Assembly: GCF_036346595.1 (NCBI RefSeq)
Contig: NZ_CP107834.1
Coordinates: 434,001 to 498,000, forward strand
From: Streptomyces sp. NBC_00525
Lineage (GTDB): Bacteria > Actinomycetota > Actinomycetes > Streptomycetales > Streptomycetaceae
Direction of reading: 5' to 3'
DNA length: 64,000 bases
Positions 43,682 to 52,173 of this stretch are shown in pieces. The translations under genes were made by a program, and so were the position numbers. The notes beneath the pieces were generated by a model. It was not told the DNA's origin, did not search any database, and saw only the letters and a program-made list of their open reading frames with translations. The first letter of the stretch is position 1. Each line of letters starts with the position of its first letter.

Positions 43682-44677
43682 GCGTTCGCGGGCCCGCAGC
43701 GCCCAGCGCAGCCGTGCGTAGCGGGTGGGCGGCAGCAGGGCGGCCGCCTCCTCCTCGGTGACGAAGCGCCAGCCGCGCAGTTCGGAGCCGGGCAGCAGCA
43801 GCCCCTCGGCGTCCGCGCGGGGCAGCAGCCCGCCGTCGAACAGCAGCCGCAGCCCGCCGTATCCGGGTGGTTCGGGCGCCTCCCAGTCGATGACGAGGAG
43901 CTTGGGCACCCGGTCGAGGTGGATGCCTATCTCCTCGGCCACCTCCCTGATGCCGGCCTGGGCGGGCGCCTCTCCGGACTCCACCACACCGCCGGGGAAC
44001 TCCCAGCCGGGCTTGTAGGTGGGGTCGACGAGCAGGAACCGGTCGTGCTCGTCGAAGAGCAGCACCCCGGCGGCGACGGTCTCGGCGGTCGGCTCGGGTG
44101 TCTGGACGATCTCGCAGGGCGGGGCGGCCCCGCTGCGCACGGCCTCGGCGATGCGCTCGGCGGTCTCGCGCGGGGTGAGGGCGCCGTTGTCGATGGTGTG
44201 GGCGTCCCCGGTGATCCATTGGAGCGCCGAACGGTAGGTTTCGATGCGGTCGTACGCCCAGCGGCCGGTCGGGTCCACGCCCTCGGCCTCGCCGGGGCAT
44301 TCCGCCCGGTGGGCTACGCGCGCACGCAGGATCGTTTCCTCCGGGGCGAGCAGCACATGGCGTACCGGAATGCGCCGGGCGGCGAGCCCGCCGAACATCT
44401 CGTCGCGGTACTCCTGGCGCAGCAGCGTCATCGGCACGACCAGGACGCCGCCCAGCTCGGCGAGGAGCGCGGCCGCGGTGTCGACCACGAGGCGCCGCCA
44501 GATGGGCAGGTCCTGAAAGTCCGTCACTTCGGCGAGCTTCTTCTGGGGCAGCAGGGTGCGCAGCCCCGTCCCGGTGAGTTCCGGGTCGTACAAGGTGCTG
44601 TTCGGGATCAGATCGATCAGTTCACGCGCGGCGCTGGTCTTGCCGGCGCCGAACGCACCGTTGATCCAGACGATCAC
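43640..44677 (-). CDS. P-loop NTPase fused to NUDIX hydrolase
   Basis: The product is 345 residues. Residues 1-190 are a P-loop kinase-like domain with Walker A INGAFGAGKTSAA and a VVPMTLLRQEY segment similar to small-molecule or zeta-toxin-like kinases. Residues about 195-335 are a NUDIX domain with GGVVESGEAPAQAG followed by REVAEEIG. The two domains are each seen alone in Streptomyces. GTG 44677 has AGAGGGGGAACC upstream. The combination suggests coupled phosphorylation and pyrophosphohydrolysis, but no substrate can be named. Confidence 0.8.
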   Translation of the reverse strand: MIVWINGAFGAGKTSAARELIDLIPNSTLYDPELTGTGLRTLLPQKKLAEVTDFQDLPIWRRLVVDTAAALLAELGGVLVVPMTLLRQEYRDEMFGGLAARRIPVRHVLLAPEETILRARVAHRAECPGEAEGVDPTGRWAYDRIETYRSALQWITGDAHTIDNGALTPRETAERIAEAVRSGAAPPCEIVQTPEPTAETVAAGVLLFDEHDRFLLVDPTYKPGWEFPGGVVESGEAPAQAGIREVAEEIGIHLDRVPKLLVIDWEAPEPPGYGGLRLLFDGGLLPRADAEGLLLPGSELRGWRFVTEEEAAALLPPTRYARLRWALRARERSAVLNLEAGVPVG

Positions 44678-44757
44678 GGTTCCCCCTCTTCCGTAGCAGC
44701 CCCCTGTGGCTTGCCCGCAACACCCCGCTGCGGAAACACCCCCGGGGCGACGCGTTG

Positions 44758-45024
44758 TTACGGGGTGTCGCCCCGCCAGTCCCACTTGTCCGGCTCGTCC
44801 TGGCGCGGCCCGTACTCGGCGCGGCCGCCCGGACCGTAGGCGCCGATCTCGGTGACCAGGGCGGACCCGTCCGCCAGGGCGACCGGTGTCCATCCCGTCA
44901 CGTCGAGGAGCAGGCCGTCGAGCGGACCGCCCACCAGTTCCCGGTACACGCGCCCCGGACGGGGGCCGGGGTCGGGGTCTTCGTGGTCGGCGCCGTACAC
45001 CCGCCGTCGCATGATCTCGTCCAT
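44758..45024 (-). CDS. Small conserved-type protein of unknown function
   Basis: The product is 88 residues starting MDEIMRRRVYGADHEDPDPG, then RVYRELVGGPLDGLLLDVTGW, a short beta-rich region, and a tail with GPRQDEPDKWDWRGDTP. The VGGPLDG phrase is common in small actinobacterial proteins of unknown role. There is no membrane or signal segment. Coding bias supports it, but there is no clear ribosome site and the neighbours give no hint. It lies upstream of the kinase-NUDIX gene on the same strand with an 80-base gap. Confidence 0.5.
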   Translation of the reverse strand: MDEIMRRRVYGADHEDPDPGPRPGRVYRELVGGPLDGLLLDVTGWTPVALADGSALVTEIGAYGPGGRAEYGPRQDEPDKWDWRGDTP

Positions 45025-45192
45025 GGGTGCAGGATCGCACCCGCCACTGACAGCGACCGCGGTGCGCGAGGCCCGGCGGGTCACCGGCTCCACGCTTCGG
45101 TCACAACTCCATCACTTGCGGAGGAACTCGCTCACGGCCGTGCCGCCCGCTGGCTACGGTCGGGCTCTCCACGCAAACCCTGGGGGGGTTCC

Positions 45193-45726
45193 ATGTCGCA
45201 CAACCCGTCCCCGCAGCCGGCGCCCTGGGGGCCGCCGCCGCCCACGCGCACCGGTCCATCGCCTTCCGGCGGCGCGCCGGGCTGGGCAAGGAAACGTATC
45301 GTCATCCCGGTCGCGCTGGGCGTCTTCGTCATCGGCACCCTCATCGGCGCCGCCGGGGGCTCCGGTTCGGACAGCGAGACCGCGGCGAAGGCGTCCCCGG
45401 CGCCGACCGTCACCACGACGGTCTCGGTCACCCCGTCACCGGCGCCGGCCGTGACGGAGACGGTCACCGCGAGTCCCGAGGTGGTGCCGACCGTCACGAA
45501 GACGAAGACGGTGAAGGTCACCGTCACCCCGGAGGCGCCCGCCGACACCTCGGACGACTCCGGCGACTACGGCTCGGGCACCTCCGGTTCGAGCGGCGGA
45601 GGCGGCTCCACCTACTACGCGAACTGCAGCGCCGTCCGCGCGGCCGGCGCGGCCCCGATCCGCCGGGGCGACGCCGGTTACGGCCGCCACCTCGACCGCG
45701 ACGGCGACGGAGTCGCCTGCGAGTAG
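45193..45726 (+). CDS. Membrane-anchored excalibur calcium-binding domain protein
   Basis: The product is 177 residues: a Pro/Ser-rich cytoplasmic N-terminus (about 1-33), a single membrane helix (IVIPVALGVFVIGTLIGAAGG), a Val/Thr/Pro-rich extracellular stalk with repeated TVT and VTPS-type units (about 70-120), a Gly/Ser linker, and a C-terminal excalibur domain ending in HLDRDGDGVACE, with the DxDxDGxxCE calcium loop. The paired cysteine is in YYANCSAVRAAG. Such proteins are attached to the outside of the membrane, function unknown. A hairpin follows at 45741. Confidence 0.83.
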   Translation: MSHNPSPQPAPWGPPPPTRTGPSPSGGAPGWARKRIVIPVALGVFVIGTLIGAAGGSGSDSETAAKASPAPTVTTTVSVTPSPAPAVTETVTASPEVVPTVTKTKTVKVTVTPEAPADTSDDSGDYGSGTSGSSGGGGSTYYANCSAVRAAGAAPIRRGDAGYGRHLDRDGDGVACE

Positions 45727-45740
45727 GGGGCACCCCGCGA

Positions 45741-45781
45741 CCGGGGCCCCGTCCGGCTGTTTCGGTCCGGACGGGCCCCGG
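45741..45781. terminator. Terminator hairpin between convergent genes
   Basis: CCGGGGCCCCGTCCGG (45741-45756) pairs with CCGGACGGGCCCCGG (45767-45781) with one bulged base and a 10-base loop. It lies between the excalibur gene and the convergent ROK kinase. Confidence 0.65.
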
Positions 45782-45803
45782 CCCGTACCACCGCGCCCCG
45801 CCC

Positions 45804-46760
45804 TCAGCGCGTGCTCAGCACGCTCCCGGCCGTCCGCGCCGTGAAGGCCGCCGCCGCGGCGCCCACCAGCCCCGCGTCGTTGCCCATGACGGCGGGGACC
45901 ACCGTCAGCCGCCGCACGAACGACAGCGTGGCGTAGCGGCGCAGCGCGGTCCGCAGCGGCCCGAACAGCGGCTCCCCGGCACCGGCCACCCCGCCGCCGA
46001 TCACCGCGATGTCGATCTCGACCAGGGTGGCCGTGGCGGCGATCCCGGCGGCCAGGGCCTGCCCTGCGCGTTCGAAGGAGGCCGCGGCGACCGGATCGCC
46101 GGCCCGTGCCGCCGCGGCCACGCCCAACGCGCTCGCGTCCCCGTCCGGGCCGGGCCGCCAGCCGCGCTCCAGCGCGCGGCGCGCGATGTTGGGGCCGCTG
46201 GCGATGCGCTCGACGCAGCCGCGCGACCCGCACGGGCAGGCGTCGCCGTCGAGGTCCACACTGATGTGACCGATGTGGCCGGCGTTTCCGCTGGGGCCCG
46301 GATGCAGGGCGCCGCCGAGGACGAGCCCGCCGCCGACGCCGGTCGAGACGACCATGCACAGCGCGTTGTCGTGGCCGCGCGCCGCACCGAGCCAGTGCTC
46401 CGCGGCGGTGACCGCGACACCGTCGCCGACCAGGGTGACCGGCAGACCGCCGGTGGCCGCGGCGACCCGCCGCACCAGCGGGAAGCCGCGCCAGCCGGGC
46501 ACGTTGACCGGGCTGACCGTGCCCCCGGCGGCGTCCACCGGGCCCGCGCTGCCGACCCCGACGGCCGTCGCCTCGCCCCAGCGCGGCGACGCGGCCAGCT
46601 CGGCCAGGACGCCCTCCACCGCCTCCATGACCCGCTCACCGCTCTCCCGCGCGGGCGTGGGGCGCCGCGCGCGGGCGACCAGCGCGCCGTCCCGGTCCAC
46701 CAGAGCGCCGGCGATCTTGGTGCCCCCGATGTCCAGTGCGGCGACGAGATGGGTTTGCAT
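45804..46760 (-). CDS. ROK family sugar kinase
   Basis: The product is 318 residues with no DNA-binding domain, so it is an enzyme of the ROK family. ATP motif ALDIGGTKIAGAL is at the N-terminus, catalytic Asp is in VGDGVAV, and the zinc site is CPCGSRGCVE with a preceding GHIGHISV. Family members phosphorylate glucose, N-acetylglucosamine, N-acetylmannosamine or fructose; the sequence does not decide. It is divergent from a LacI-type regulator, with a LacI-type palindrome between, so it is probably repressed by that protein. Confidence 0.87.
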   Translation of the reverse strand: MQTHLVAALDIGGTKIAGALVDRDGALVARARRPTPARESGERVMEAVEGVLAELAASPRWGEATAVGVGSAGPVDAAGGTVSPVNVPGWRGFPLVRRVAAATGGLPVTLVGDGVAVTAAEHWLGAARGHDNALCMVVSTGVGGGLVLGGALHPGPSGNAGHIGHISVDLDGDACPCGSRGCVERIASGPNIARRALERGWRPGPDGDASALGVAAAARAGDPVAAASFERAGQALAAGIAATATLVEIDIAVIGGGVAGAGEPLFGPLRTALRRYATLSFVRRLTVVPAVMGNDAGLVGAAAAAFTARTAGSVLSTR

Positions 46761-46830
46761 CGGTGCGGCTCCGGTGGTGTGGACGGAATGTGCGGCTCAG
46801 GTGAACAGTTTGCCCAGTCTCCATTCCCTT

Positions 46831-46842
46831 GACAACGTTGTC
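46831..46842. promoter_or_regulatory. LacI-type operator between ROK kinase and LacI regulator
   Basis: GACAACGTTGTC is a perfect 12-bp palindrome with central CG, in the 176-base gap between the divergent kinase (start 46760) and regulator (start 46937). The TTGACA at 46829 may also be a -35 element on the plus strand. Confidence 0.7.
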
Positions 46843-46936
46843 CAGGGCCTATGCTCGTGCCCAAACTCTCCGGAAGCCCCCGCGGCAGCCGTCGCGACCC
46901 GCCGGACTGCCCGCACCGACGACAGGACAGCGCATC

Positions 46937-47968
46937 GTGGCCGAGACCGCCCGTCATTCCGAGCACCGCTACGGCAACCGGCCGACCATGAAGGATGTGG
47001 CCGCGCGGGCCGGGGTGGGCTTGAAGACGGTGTCCCGGGTGGTCAACAGCGAGCCCGGGGTCACCCCGGACACCGAGCGCCGGGTGCAGGAGGCCATCGA
47101 GGCCCTGGGCTTCCGCCGCAACGACAGCGCGCGCGTGCTGCGCAAGGGCAGGACCGCTTCCATCGGCCTGGTCCTGGAGGACCTCGCGGACCCGTTCTAC
47201 GGGCCGCTGAGCCGGGCGGTGGAGGAGGTGGCCCGTGCGCACGGGGCACTGCTCATCAATGGTTCCAGCGCCGAGGACCCGGAGCGCGAGCAGGAGCTGG
47301 TGCTCGCGCTGTGCGCCCGCCGGGTGGACGGGCTGATCGTGATCCCGGCCGCCGACGACCACCGCTATCTGGAGCCGGAGATCAAGGCCGGGGTGGCGAC
47401 CGTCTTCGTGGACCGTCCGGCGGGGCGGATCGAGGCGGACATGGTCCTGTCGGACAGCTTCGGCGGGGCCCGCGAGGGTGTCGCCCATCTGATCGCGCAC
47501 GGCCACCGCCGGATCGGCTTCATCGGCGACCAGCCGCGCATCCACACCGCGACCGAGCGGCTGCGCGGCTACCACGCGGCGATGGCCGGGGCCGGGATAG
47601 CCGTGGCGGACTCCTGGGTATCGCTCGGGTCCACGGACCCGGACCGGGTCCGCGCCGCCGCCGAGGCGATGCTCTCGGGGCCGGAGCCCGTGACGGCGCT
47701 CTTCTCCGGCAACAACCGGGTGACGGTGACGGTGGTGCGGGTCCTGGCGGGCCGGGAGCGGCCTGTCGCCCTGGTGGGCTTCGACGACATCGAGCTGGCG
47801 GATCTGCTCGGCATCACCGTCATCTCCCAGGACGCGGCGGCGGTGGGCCGCACCGCCGCCGAGCACCTCTTCCGCCGGCTGGACGGGGCCGACCACAGCC
47901 CGGCGCGGGTGGAGCTGCCGACGCGGCTGATCGCGCGCGGCTCGGGCGAACTCCCCCCGGCCCCATAG
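46937..47968 (+). CDS. LacI family transcriptional regulator
   Basis: The product is 343 residues from GTG 46937. The LacI helix-turn-helix MKDVAARAGVGLKTVSRVVNSE lies at about 18-39, followed by the hinge region RRNDSARVLRKGRT and a periplasmic-binding-protein fold with ASIGLVLEDLADPFYG, FVDRPAG and ALVGFDDIE. These regulators release DNA on sugar binding. The upstream in-frame residues back to 46829 are Pro/Arg-rich and cross the operator, so they are rejected. Target is likely itself and the divergent ROK kinase. Confidence 0.9.
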   Translation: MAETARHSEHRYGNRPTMKDVAARAGVGLKTVSRVVNSEPGVTPDTERRVQEAIEALGFRRNDSARVLRKGRTASIGLVLEDLADPFYGPLSRAVEEVARAHGALLINGSSAEDPEREQELVLALCARRVDGLIVIPAADDHRYLEPEIKAGVATVFVDRPAGRIEADMVLSDSFGGAREGVAHLIAHGHRRIGFIGDQPRIHTATERLRGYHAAMAGAGIAVADSWVSLGSTDPDRVRAAAEAMLSGPEPVTALFSGNNRVTVTVVRVLAGRERPVALVGFDDIELADLLGITVISQDAAAVGRTAAEHLFRRLDGADHSPARVELPTRLIARGSGELPPAP

Positions 47969-47983
47969 GGGGCGGAGCGGCCG

Positions 47984-49282
47984 TTACGGGGCCGTCACGG
48001 TCAGGGTGCCGCGCCGCGGGGAGGCGAAGGCGTCGAGGTCCGCGCGGCTCAGCCCGGTCAGCCCGGTCACCTCGTCGGTGTCCAGCGCGCCGCAGTCGAT
48101 GCCCCGGAGCAGATAGCCGCTGAGCGCCTTGGCGGTGGCCGGTTCGTCCATGACGTCGCCGCCCGCCTTGGCGGCGTACGCGGCGAGCCGGGACGCGGCC
48201 TGCTCCAGGCCCTCGCGGTAGAACGTGTAGACGGCCGCGTACCGGGTCGGCAGATGGGCCGGGTGCATGTCCCAGCCCTGGTAGTAGGCGCGGGCCAGGG
48301 CGCGCCGGGTGAGGCCGTAGTGCAGCCGCCACGCCTCGTGGACCCGCTCCGCGGAGCCCACGGGGAGCACATTGGTGGAGCCGTCCGAGACGCGTACGCC
48401 GGTGCCGGCGGCGGCCACCTGCATCACGGCCTTGGCGTGGTCGGCGGCCGGATGGTCGCTCGCCTGGTACGCGGCGCTGACGCCGACGCAGGCGCTGTAG
48501 TCGAACGTGCCGTAGTGCAGCCCGGTGGCGCGGCCCCGTGCCGCGTCGATCATGCGGGCCACGGCGGCGGTGCCGTCGGCGGCGAGGATGGACTGGCTGG
48601 TCTCGATCTGGATCTCGAAGCCGAGGCGCCCGGCCGGCAGCCCGTGCGCCTGCTCGAAGGCTTCGAGGAGGTGGACGAAGGCGGTGACCTGTTCGGGGTA
48701 GGTCACCTTGGGCAGGGTGAGGACGAGCCCTTCGGGCAGCCCGCCGGCCCGCATCAGACCGGTGAGGAAGATGTCGGTGGTGCGGATGCCCCGGTCGCGT
48801 ACGGCCGCCTCCATGCACTTCATCCGGATGCCCATGTAGGGCGCCGCGGTGCCTCCGGCGTACGCCTCCGAGACGAGCCGGGCCGCACGGGCCGCCGTCT
48901 CGTCCTCCTCGGCGTCGGAGCGGGGCCCGTAGCCGTCCTCGAAGTCGATCCGCAGATCCTCGACGGGTTCGCGCTCCAGCTTGGCACGCACCCGGTCGTG
49001 GACGGGCCCGGCCAGCTCGTCCGGGATGCCGAGGACGGCGGCGAGGGCGGCCGCGTCGGGGGCGTGCTCGTCGAGCGCCTTCAGCGCCTGGTCGCCCCAG
49101 GCGCGCAGGGTGCCGGCCGTGAAGGCGTCGCCGGGTACGTAGACGGTGTGCACGGGCTGGCGGGTGCCGGGGTCGCCCGGGTAGCGGCGGGCGAGTTCGG
49201 CGTCCACCGCCGCGAGGGAGGCGCTGATCCCGTCGCTGACCGCTCCGGCGAGGCTCGTCGCCACCATCTCCTGCTGACCCAT
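47984..49282 (-). CDS. DUF6986 family aldolase/citrate-lyase-like protein
   Basis: The product is 432 residues. The motifs DFEDGYGPRSDAEED, MGIRMKCMEAAVRDRG, FEIQIETSQSIL and MHPAHLPTRYAA match a TIM-barrel of the HpcH/HpaI aldolase, citrate lyase beta and malate synthase superfamily, where Glu and Asp bind magnesium and an acyl or keto acid. It corresponds to the Streptomyces DUF6986 group, which I recall is often found near allantoin or glyoxylate genes; no such genes are here. ATG 49282 has GGAGG upstream. An inverted repeat TTCCG-N5-CGGAA (49308-49322) could be its operator. Confidence 0.75.
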   Translation of the reverse strand: MGQQEMVATSLAGAVSDGISASLAAVDAELARRYPGDPGTRQPVHTVYVPGDAFTAGTLRAWGDQALKALDEHAPDAAALAAVLGIPDELAGPVHDRVRAKLEREPVEDLRIDFEDGYGPRSDAEEDETAARAARLVSEAYAGGTAAPYMGIRMKCMEAAVRDRGIRTTDIFLTGLMRAGGLPEGLVLTLPKVTYPEQVTAFVHLLEAFEQAHGLPAGRLGFEIQIETSQSILAADGTAAVARMIDAARGRATGLHYGTFDYSACVGVSAAYQASDHPAADHAKAVMQVAAAGTGVRVSDGSTNVLPVGSAERVHEAWRLHYGLTRRALARAYYQGWDMHPAHLPTRYAAVYTFYREGLEQAASRLAAYAAKAGGDVMDEPATAKALSGYLLRGIDCGALDTDEVTGLTGLSRADLDAFASPRRGTLTVTAP

Positions 49283-49307
49283 CGTCCGCACCCTCCACTT
49301 CGAAAGT

Positions 49308-49322
49308 TTCCGCTCCCCGGAA
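49308..49322 (-). promoter_or_regulatory. Inverted repeat upstream of DUF6986 gene
   Basis: TTCCG and CGGAA arms with a 5-base spacer lie 26 bases upstream of the start. Arm sequence and spacing resemble IclR-type operators, but this is a weak indication. A locally AT-rich stretch (49321-49352) follows. Confidence 0.35.
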
Positions 49323-49380
49323 TCAACAATCCGCATAGTGAAGCTATAGGGCTGTCGCATCGGCGTCAACGGTGACCGGA

Positions 49381-49428
49381 ACGGCCGCGGGGCCGCACGG
49401 TGCGTTCACCGTGCGGCCCTGCGGCCGT
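49381..49428. terminator. Long hairpin between DUF6986 gene and etfA
   Basis: A 22-base arm (49381-49402) pairs with 49407-49428 with a single mismatch and a CGTT loop. It lies 25 bases beyond the etfA stop and would terminate the etfBA message. Confidence 0.75.
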
Positions 49429-49452
49429 TTGCTCGTACGCGCTCGGCGGCGA

Positions 49453-50415
49453 TCAGCCCTTGCGGGTGTTGATCTCCTCGGTGAGCTGGGGCACGACGTC
49501 GAAGAGGTCGCCGACGACGCCGTAGTCGACGAGGTCGAAGATCGGGGCCTCGGGGTCCTTGTTGACCGCGACGATCGTCTTCGAGGTCTGCATCCCCGCC
49601 CGGTGCTGGATCGCACCGGAGATGCCCGACGCGATGTACAGCTGCGGGGAGACCGACTTGCCGGTCTGGCCGACCTGGTTGGTGTGCGGGTACCAGCCCG
49701 CGTCCACCGCCGCCCGCGACGCGCCCACCGCGGCACCCAGCGAGTCCGCCAGCGCCTCGATCACCGCGAAGTTCTCCGCACCGTTCACCCCACGGCCACC
49801 GGAGACCACGATCGCGGCCTCCGTCAGCTCCGGACGGCCCGTCGACTCACGCGGCGTACGCGAGAGCACCTTCGTGCCGGTGGCCTGCGCCGAGAAGGTG
49901 ACCGCGAGGGTCTCGACGGCGCCGGCGGCCGCGGCCGGCTCGACCGGGGCGGAGTTCGGCTTGACCGTGATGACCGGAACACCCTTGGAAACACGGGACT
50001 TGGTCGTGTACGAGGCGGCGAACGCGGACTGCGTGGCGACCGGGCCCTGGTCGCCGGCCTCCAGGTCGACGGCGTCGGTGATGATGCCGGAGCCGATGCG
50101 GACCGCGAGGCGGGCCGCGATCTCCTTGGCCTCCGCGGAGGAGGACAGCAGCACGGCGGCCGGGGACACGGCGTCGAAGGCGGCCTGGAGGGCGTCCACC
50201 TTCGGTACGACGAGGTACTCGGCGAACTCGGAGGCGTCGGCCGTCAGCACCTTGACCGCGCCGTGCTCGGCGAGCACGCCCGCGGTGTCCGCGGCACCGT
50301 TGCCCAGGGCGACGGCGACGGGCTCGCCGATACGGCGGGCGAGCGTCAGCAGCTCCAGGGTGGGCTTGCGGACGGCGCCGTCCACGTGGTCGACATAGAC
50401 GAGAACTTCAGCCAT
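49453..50415 (-). CDS. etfA: Electron transfer flavoprotein alpha subunit
   Basis: The product is 320 residues. The N-terminal domain (MAEVLVYVDHVDGAVRKP) precedes the FAD-binding domain with GRGVNGAENF, GASRAAVDAGWYPHTNQVGQTGKSVSPQLYIA-type residues, SGISGAIQHRAGM, and the C-terminal IVAVNKDPEAPIF. EtfA with EtfB accepts electrons from acyl-CoA dehydrogenases and passes them to the quinone pool. It lies 60 bases downstream of etfB on the same strand, as is usual. Confidence 0.96.
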   Translation of the reverse strand: MAEVLVYVDHVDGAVRKPTLELLTLARRIGEPVAVALGNGAADTAGVLAEHGAVKVLTADASEFAEYLVVPKVDALQAAFDAVSPAAVLLSSSAEAKEIAARLAVRIGSGIITDAVDLEAGDQGPVATQSAFAASYTTKSRVSKGVPVITVKPNSAPVEPAAAAGAVETLAVTFSAQATGTKVLSRTPRESTGRPELTEAAIVVSGGRGVNGAENFAVIEALADSLGAAVGASRAAVDAGWYPHTNQVGQTGKSVSPQLYIASGISGAIQHRAGMQTSKTIVAVNKDPEAPIFDLVDYGVVGDLFDVVPQLTEEINTRKG

Positions 50416-50475
50416 GGGACTTCAATCTCCTGCGTGTGCGAAGTAGGCGGGGGTGATGAGAGGGGGTGCCGGGGC

Positions 50476-51261
50476 TCAGATGAACTTCTGACCGGCCAGG
50501 AACTCGGCCAGCCGCTTGCCGCCCTCGCCCTCGTCCTTCACGATCGTGCCCGCGGTGCGGGCCGGACGCTCCGTCGCGGAGTCGACCGCGGTCCAGGCAC
50601 CCGCCAGACCCACCTGCTCGGCGTCGATGCCCAGGTCGTCCAGGTCCAGGGACGTCACCGGCTTCTTCTTCGCCGCCATGATCCCCTTGAACGACGGATA
50701 ACGCGCCTCACCGGACTGGTCGGTCACCGACACCACCGCCGGCAGCGACGCCTCCAGCTCCTCCGACGCACTGTCCCCGTCCCGGCGACCCCGCACCACA
50801 CCATCGGCCACCGACACCTGCGACAGCAGCGTCACCTGCGGCACACCCAGCCGCTCCGCCAGCAGCGCCGGAACCACACCCATCGACCCGTCCGTCGACG
50901 CCATCCCCGAGACCACCAGGTCGTACCCGGTCTCCTCCAGCGCCCTCGCCAGCACCAGCGACGTCCCCAGCGCATCCGTCCCGTGCAGATCGTCGTCCTC
51001 GACGTGAACCGCCTTGTCCGCACCCATCGACAACGCCTTGCGCAACGCGTCCCGCGCATCCTCCGGACCCACCGTCAACACGGTGACCTCCGCGTCATCG
51101 GCCGCCTCCGCGATCTGCAACGCCTGCTCGACCGCGTACTCGTCCAGCTCCGACAGCAGACCGTCCACGTCCTCACGGTCCAACGTCAGGTCATCGGCGA
51201 AATGCCGGTCACCGGTCGCGTCGGGCACGTACTTCACACAGACAACGATCCTCAAGCTCAC
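50476..51261 (-). CDS. etfB: Electron transfer flavoprotein beta subunit
   Basis: The product is 261 residues beginning SLRIVVCVKYVPDATGDRHF, with the AMP-binding signature region (LVVSGMASTDGSMGVVPALLAERLG) and the recognition-loop region ARYPSFKGIMAAKKKP near residue 190. It forms the ETF heterodimer with EtfA. GTG 51261 follows AGGAG. A TAATAT on the minus strand (51371 to 51366) may be the -10 of the operon, and a 10-bp palindrome CAAGCGCTTG at 51404-51413 lies just upstream. Confidence 0.96.
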   Translation of the reverse strand: MSLRIVVCVKYVPDATGDRHFADDLTLDREDVDGLLSELDEYAVEQALQIAEAADDAEVTVLTVGPEDARDALRKALSMGADKAVHVEDDDLHGTDALGTSLVLARALEETGYDLVVSGMASTDGSMGVVPALLAERLGVPQVTLLSQVSVADGVVRGRRDGDSASEELEASLPAVVSVTDQSGEARYPSFKGIMAAKKKPVTSLDLDDLGIDAEQVGLAGAWTAVDSATERPARTAGTIVKDEGEGGKRLAEFLAGQKFI

Positions 51262-51463
51262 GCCGGCTCTCCTACTGCATCGTCATTTCCGGGCTGCCTT
51301 GTTGCACGCAGCATAGGCGCCTGATGGGGCGTTTTCCGGTCGGGGCGACCGACGCTCCGACCGTCATATTACTCGTCAGTACATCGATTGGGTGCTCCAT
51401 GAGCAAGCGCTTGGCACTGTGATCTGCCCAACGCGCGCCGCTCCGGAACCACCGGCGGCGGAT

Positions 51464-51973
51464 TCAGTCGCGCAGCGCCGTGAATCGGCCCTGGTGATAA
51501 AGGAGGGGGCGGCCACCGCCCACCGGGTCGCCCGCGGCCACCTCGGCGATCACGATGCGGTGGTCCCCGGCCGGAACACGCGCCACGACCCGGCAGACCA
51601 GCCACGCCAGCACGTCGTCGAGCAGCGGAACGCCTTCCGGCCCGCTGCGCCAAAAGGTGGACGGGCCGAACCGGTCTGCGCCGCTGCGGGCGAAGGTGGC
51701 GGCCAGTTCCCGCTGGTGCTCGGCGAGGATGTGGACGCCGACGTACTCGGCCGCGGCGATGACCGGCCAGCTGGAGGACGCGGTGCCCACGCCGAACGAG
51801 ATCAGGGGCGGGTCGGCGGCCACGGAGTTGAGCGAGGTGGCGGTGAAGCCGACGGGCCGTTCGCCGTCGGCGGCGGTGATCACGGCGACTCCGGCGGCGT
51901 GCTGCCGGAACACCGAGCGGAGCAGGTCCGGGGAGGCGGTTCGCGGCGCGTCGAGTCCGGGTGATGCCGTCAT
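51464..51973 (-). CDS. Flavin reductase family protein
   Basis: The product is 169 residues of the FMN-binding split-barrel family: LRSVFRQHAAGVAVITA, GFTATSLNSVAADPPLISFGV (flavin-binding), ILAEHQRELAATFA, and a C-terminal GRPLLYHQGRFTAL. Such proteins use NAD(P)H to supply reduced flavin to monooxygenases. ATG 51973 has AAGGAT upstream. No monooxygenase lies adjacent; the preceding etf genes point only to general flavin chemistry. Confidence 0.87.
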   Translation of the reverse strand: MTASPGLDAPRTASPDLLRSVFRQHAAGVAVITAADGERPVGFTATSLNSVAADPPLISFGVGTASSSWPVIAAAEYVGVHILAEHQRELAATFARSGADRFGPSTFWRSGPEGVPLLDDVLAWLVCRVVARVPAGDHRIVIAEVAAGDPVGGGRPLLYHQGRFTALRD

Positions 51974-52173
51974 GGAAAGATCCTTCTGCGCGTCGGGGGT
52001 GCTGCGGGGTCGTGGATGCTCAGGCATCCGGACAGCACGCGCCGGCGGTACGGGCGAGATCGATGTACGCCCGGCCATGGAGCAGGGGATCTGACGGCAT
52101 AAGTGTCAGAGTGACGATTCACGGTGCGCGCAGTCAAGGGCGTCCCGGCAAGTGGGAGAAGCATCACGGTCCG

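Noticed and set aside
51404..51413. CAAGCGCTTG palindrome upstream of etfB as a definite operator.
   Set aside because: It is only 10 bp, has no paired regulator nearby and could arise by chance in GC-rich DNA. It is mentioned only in the etfB entry.
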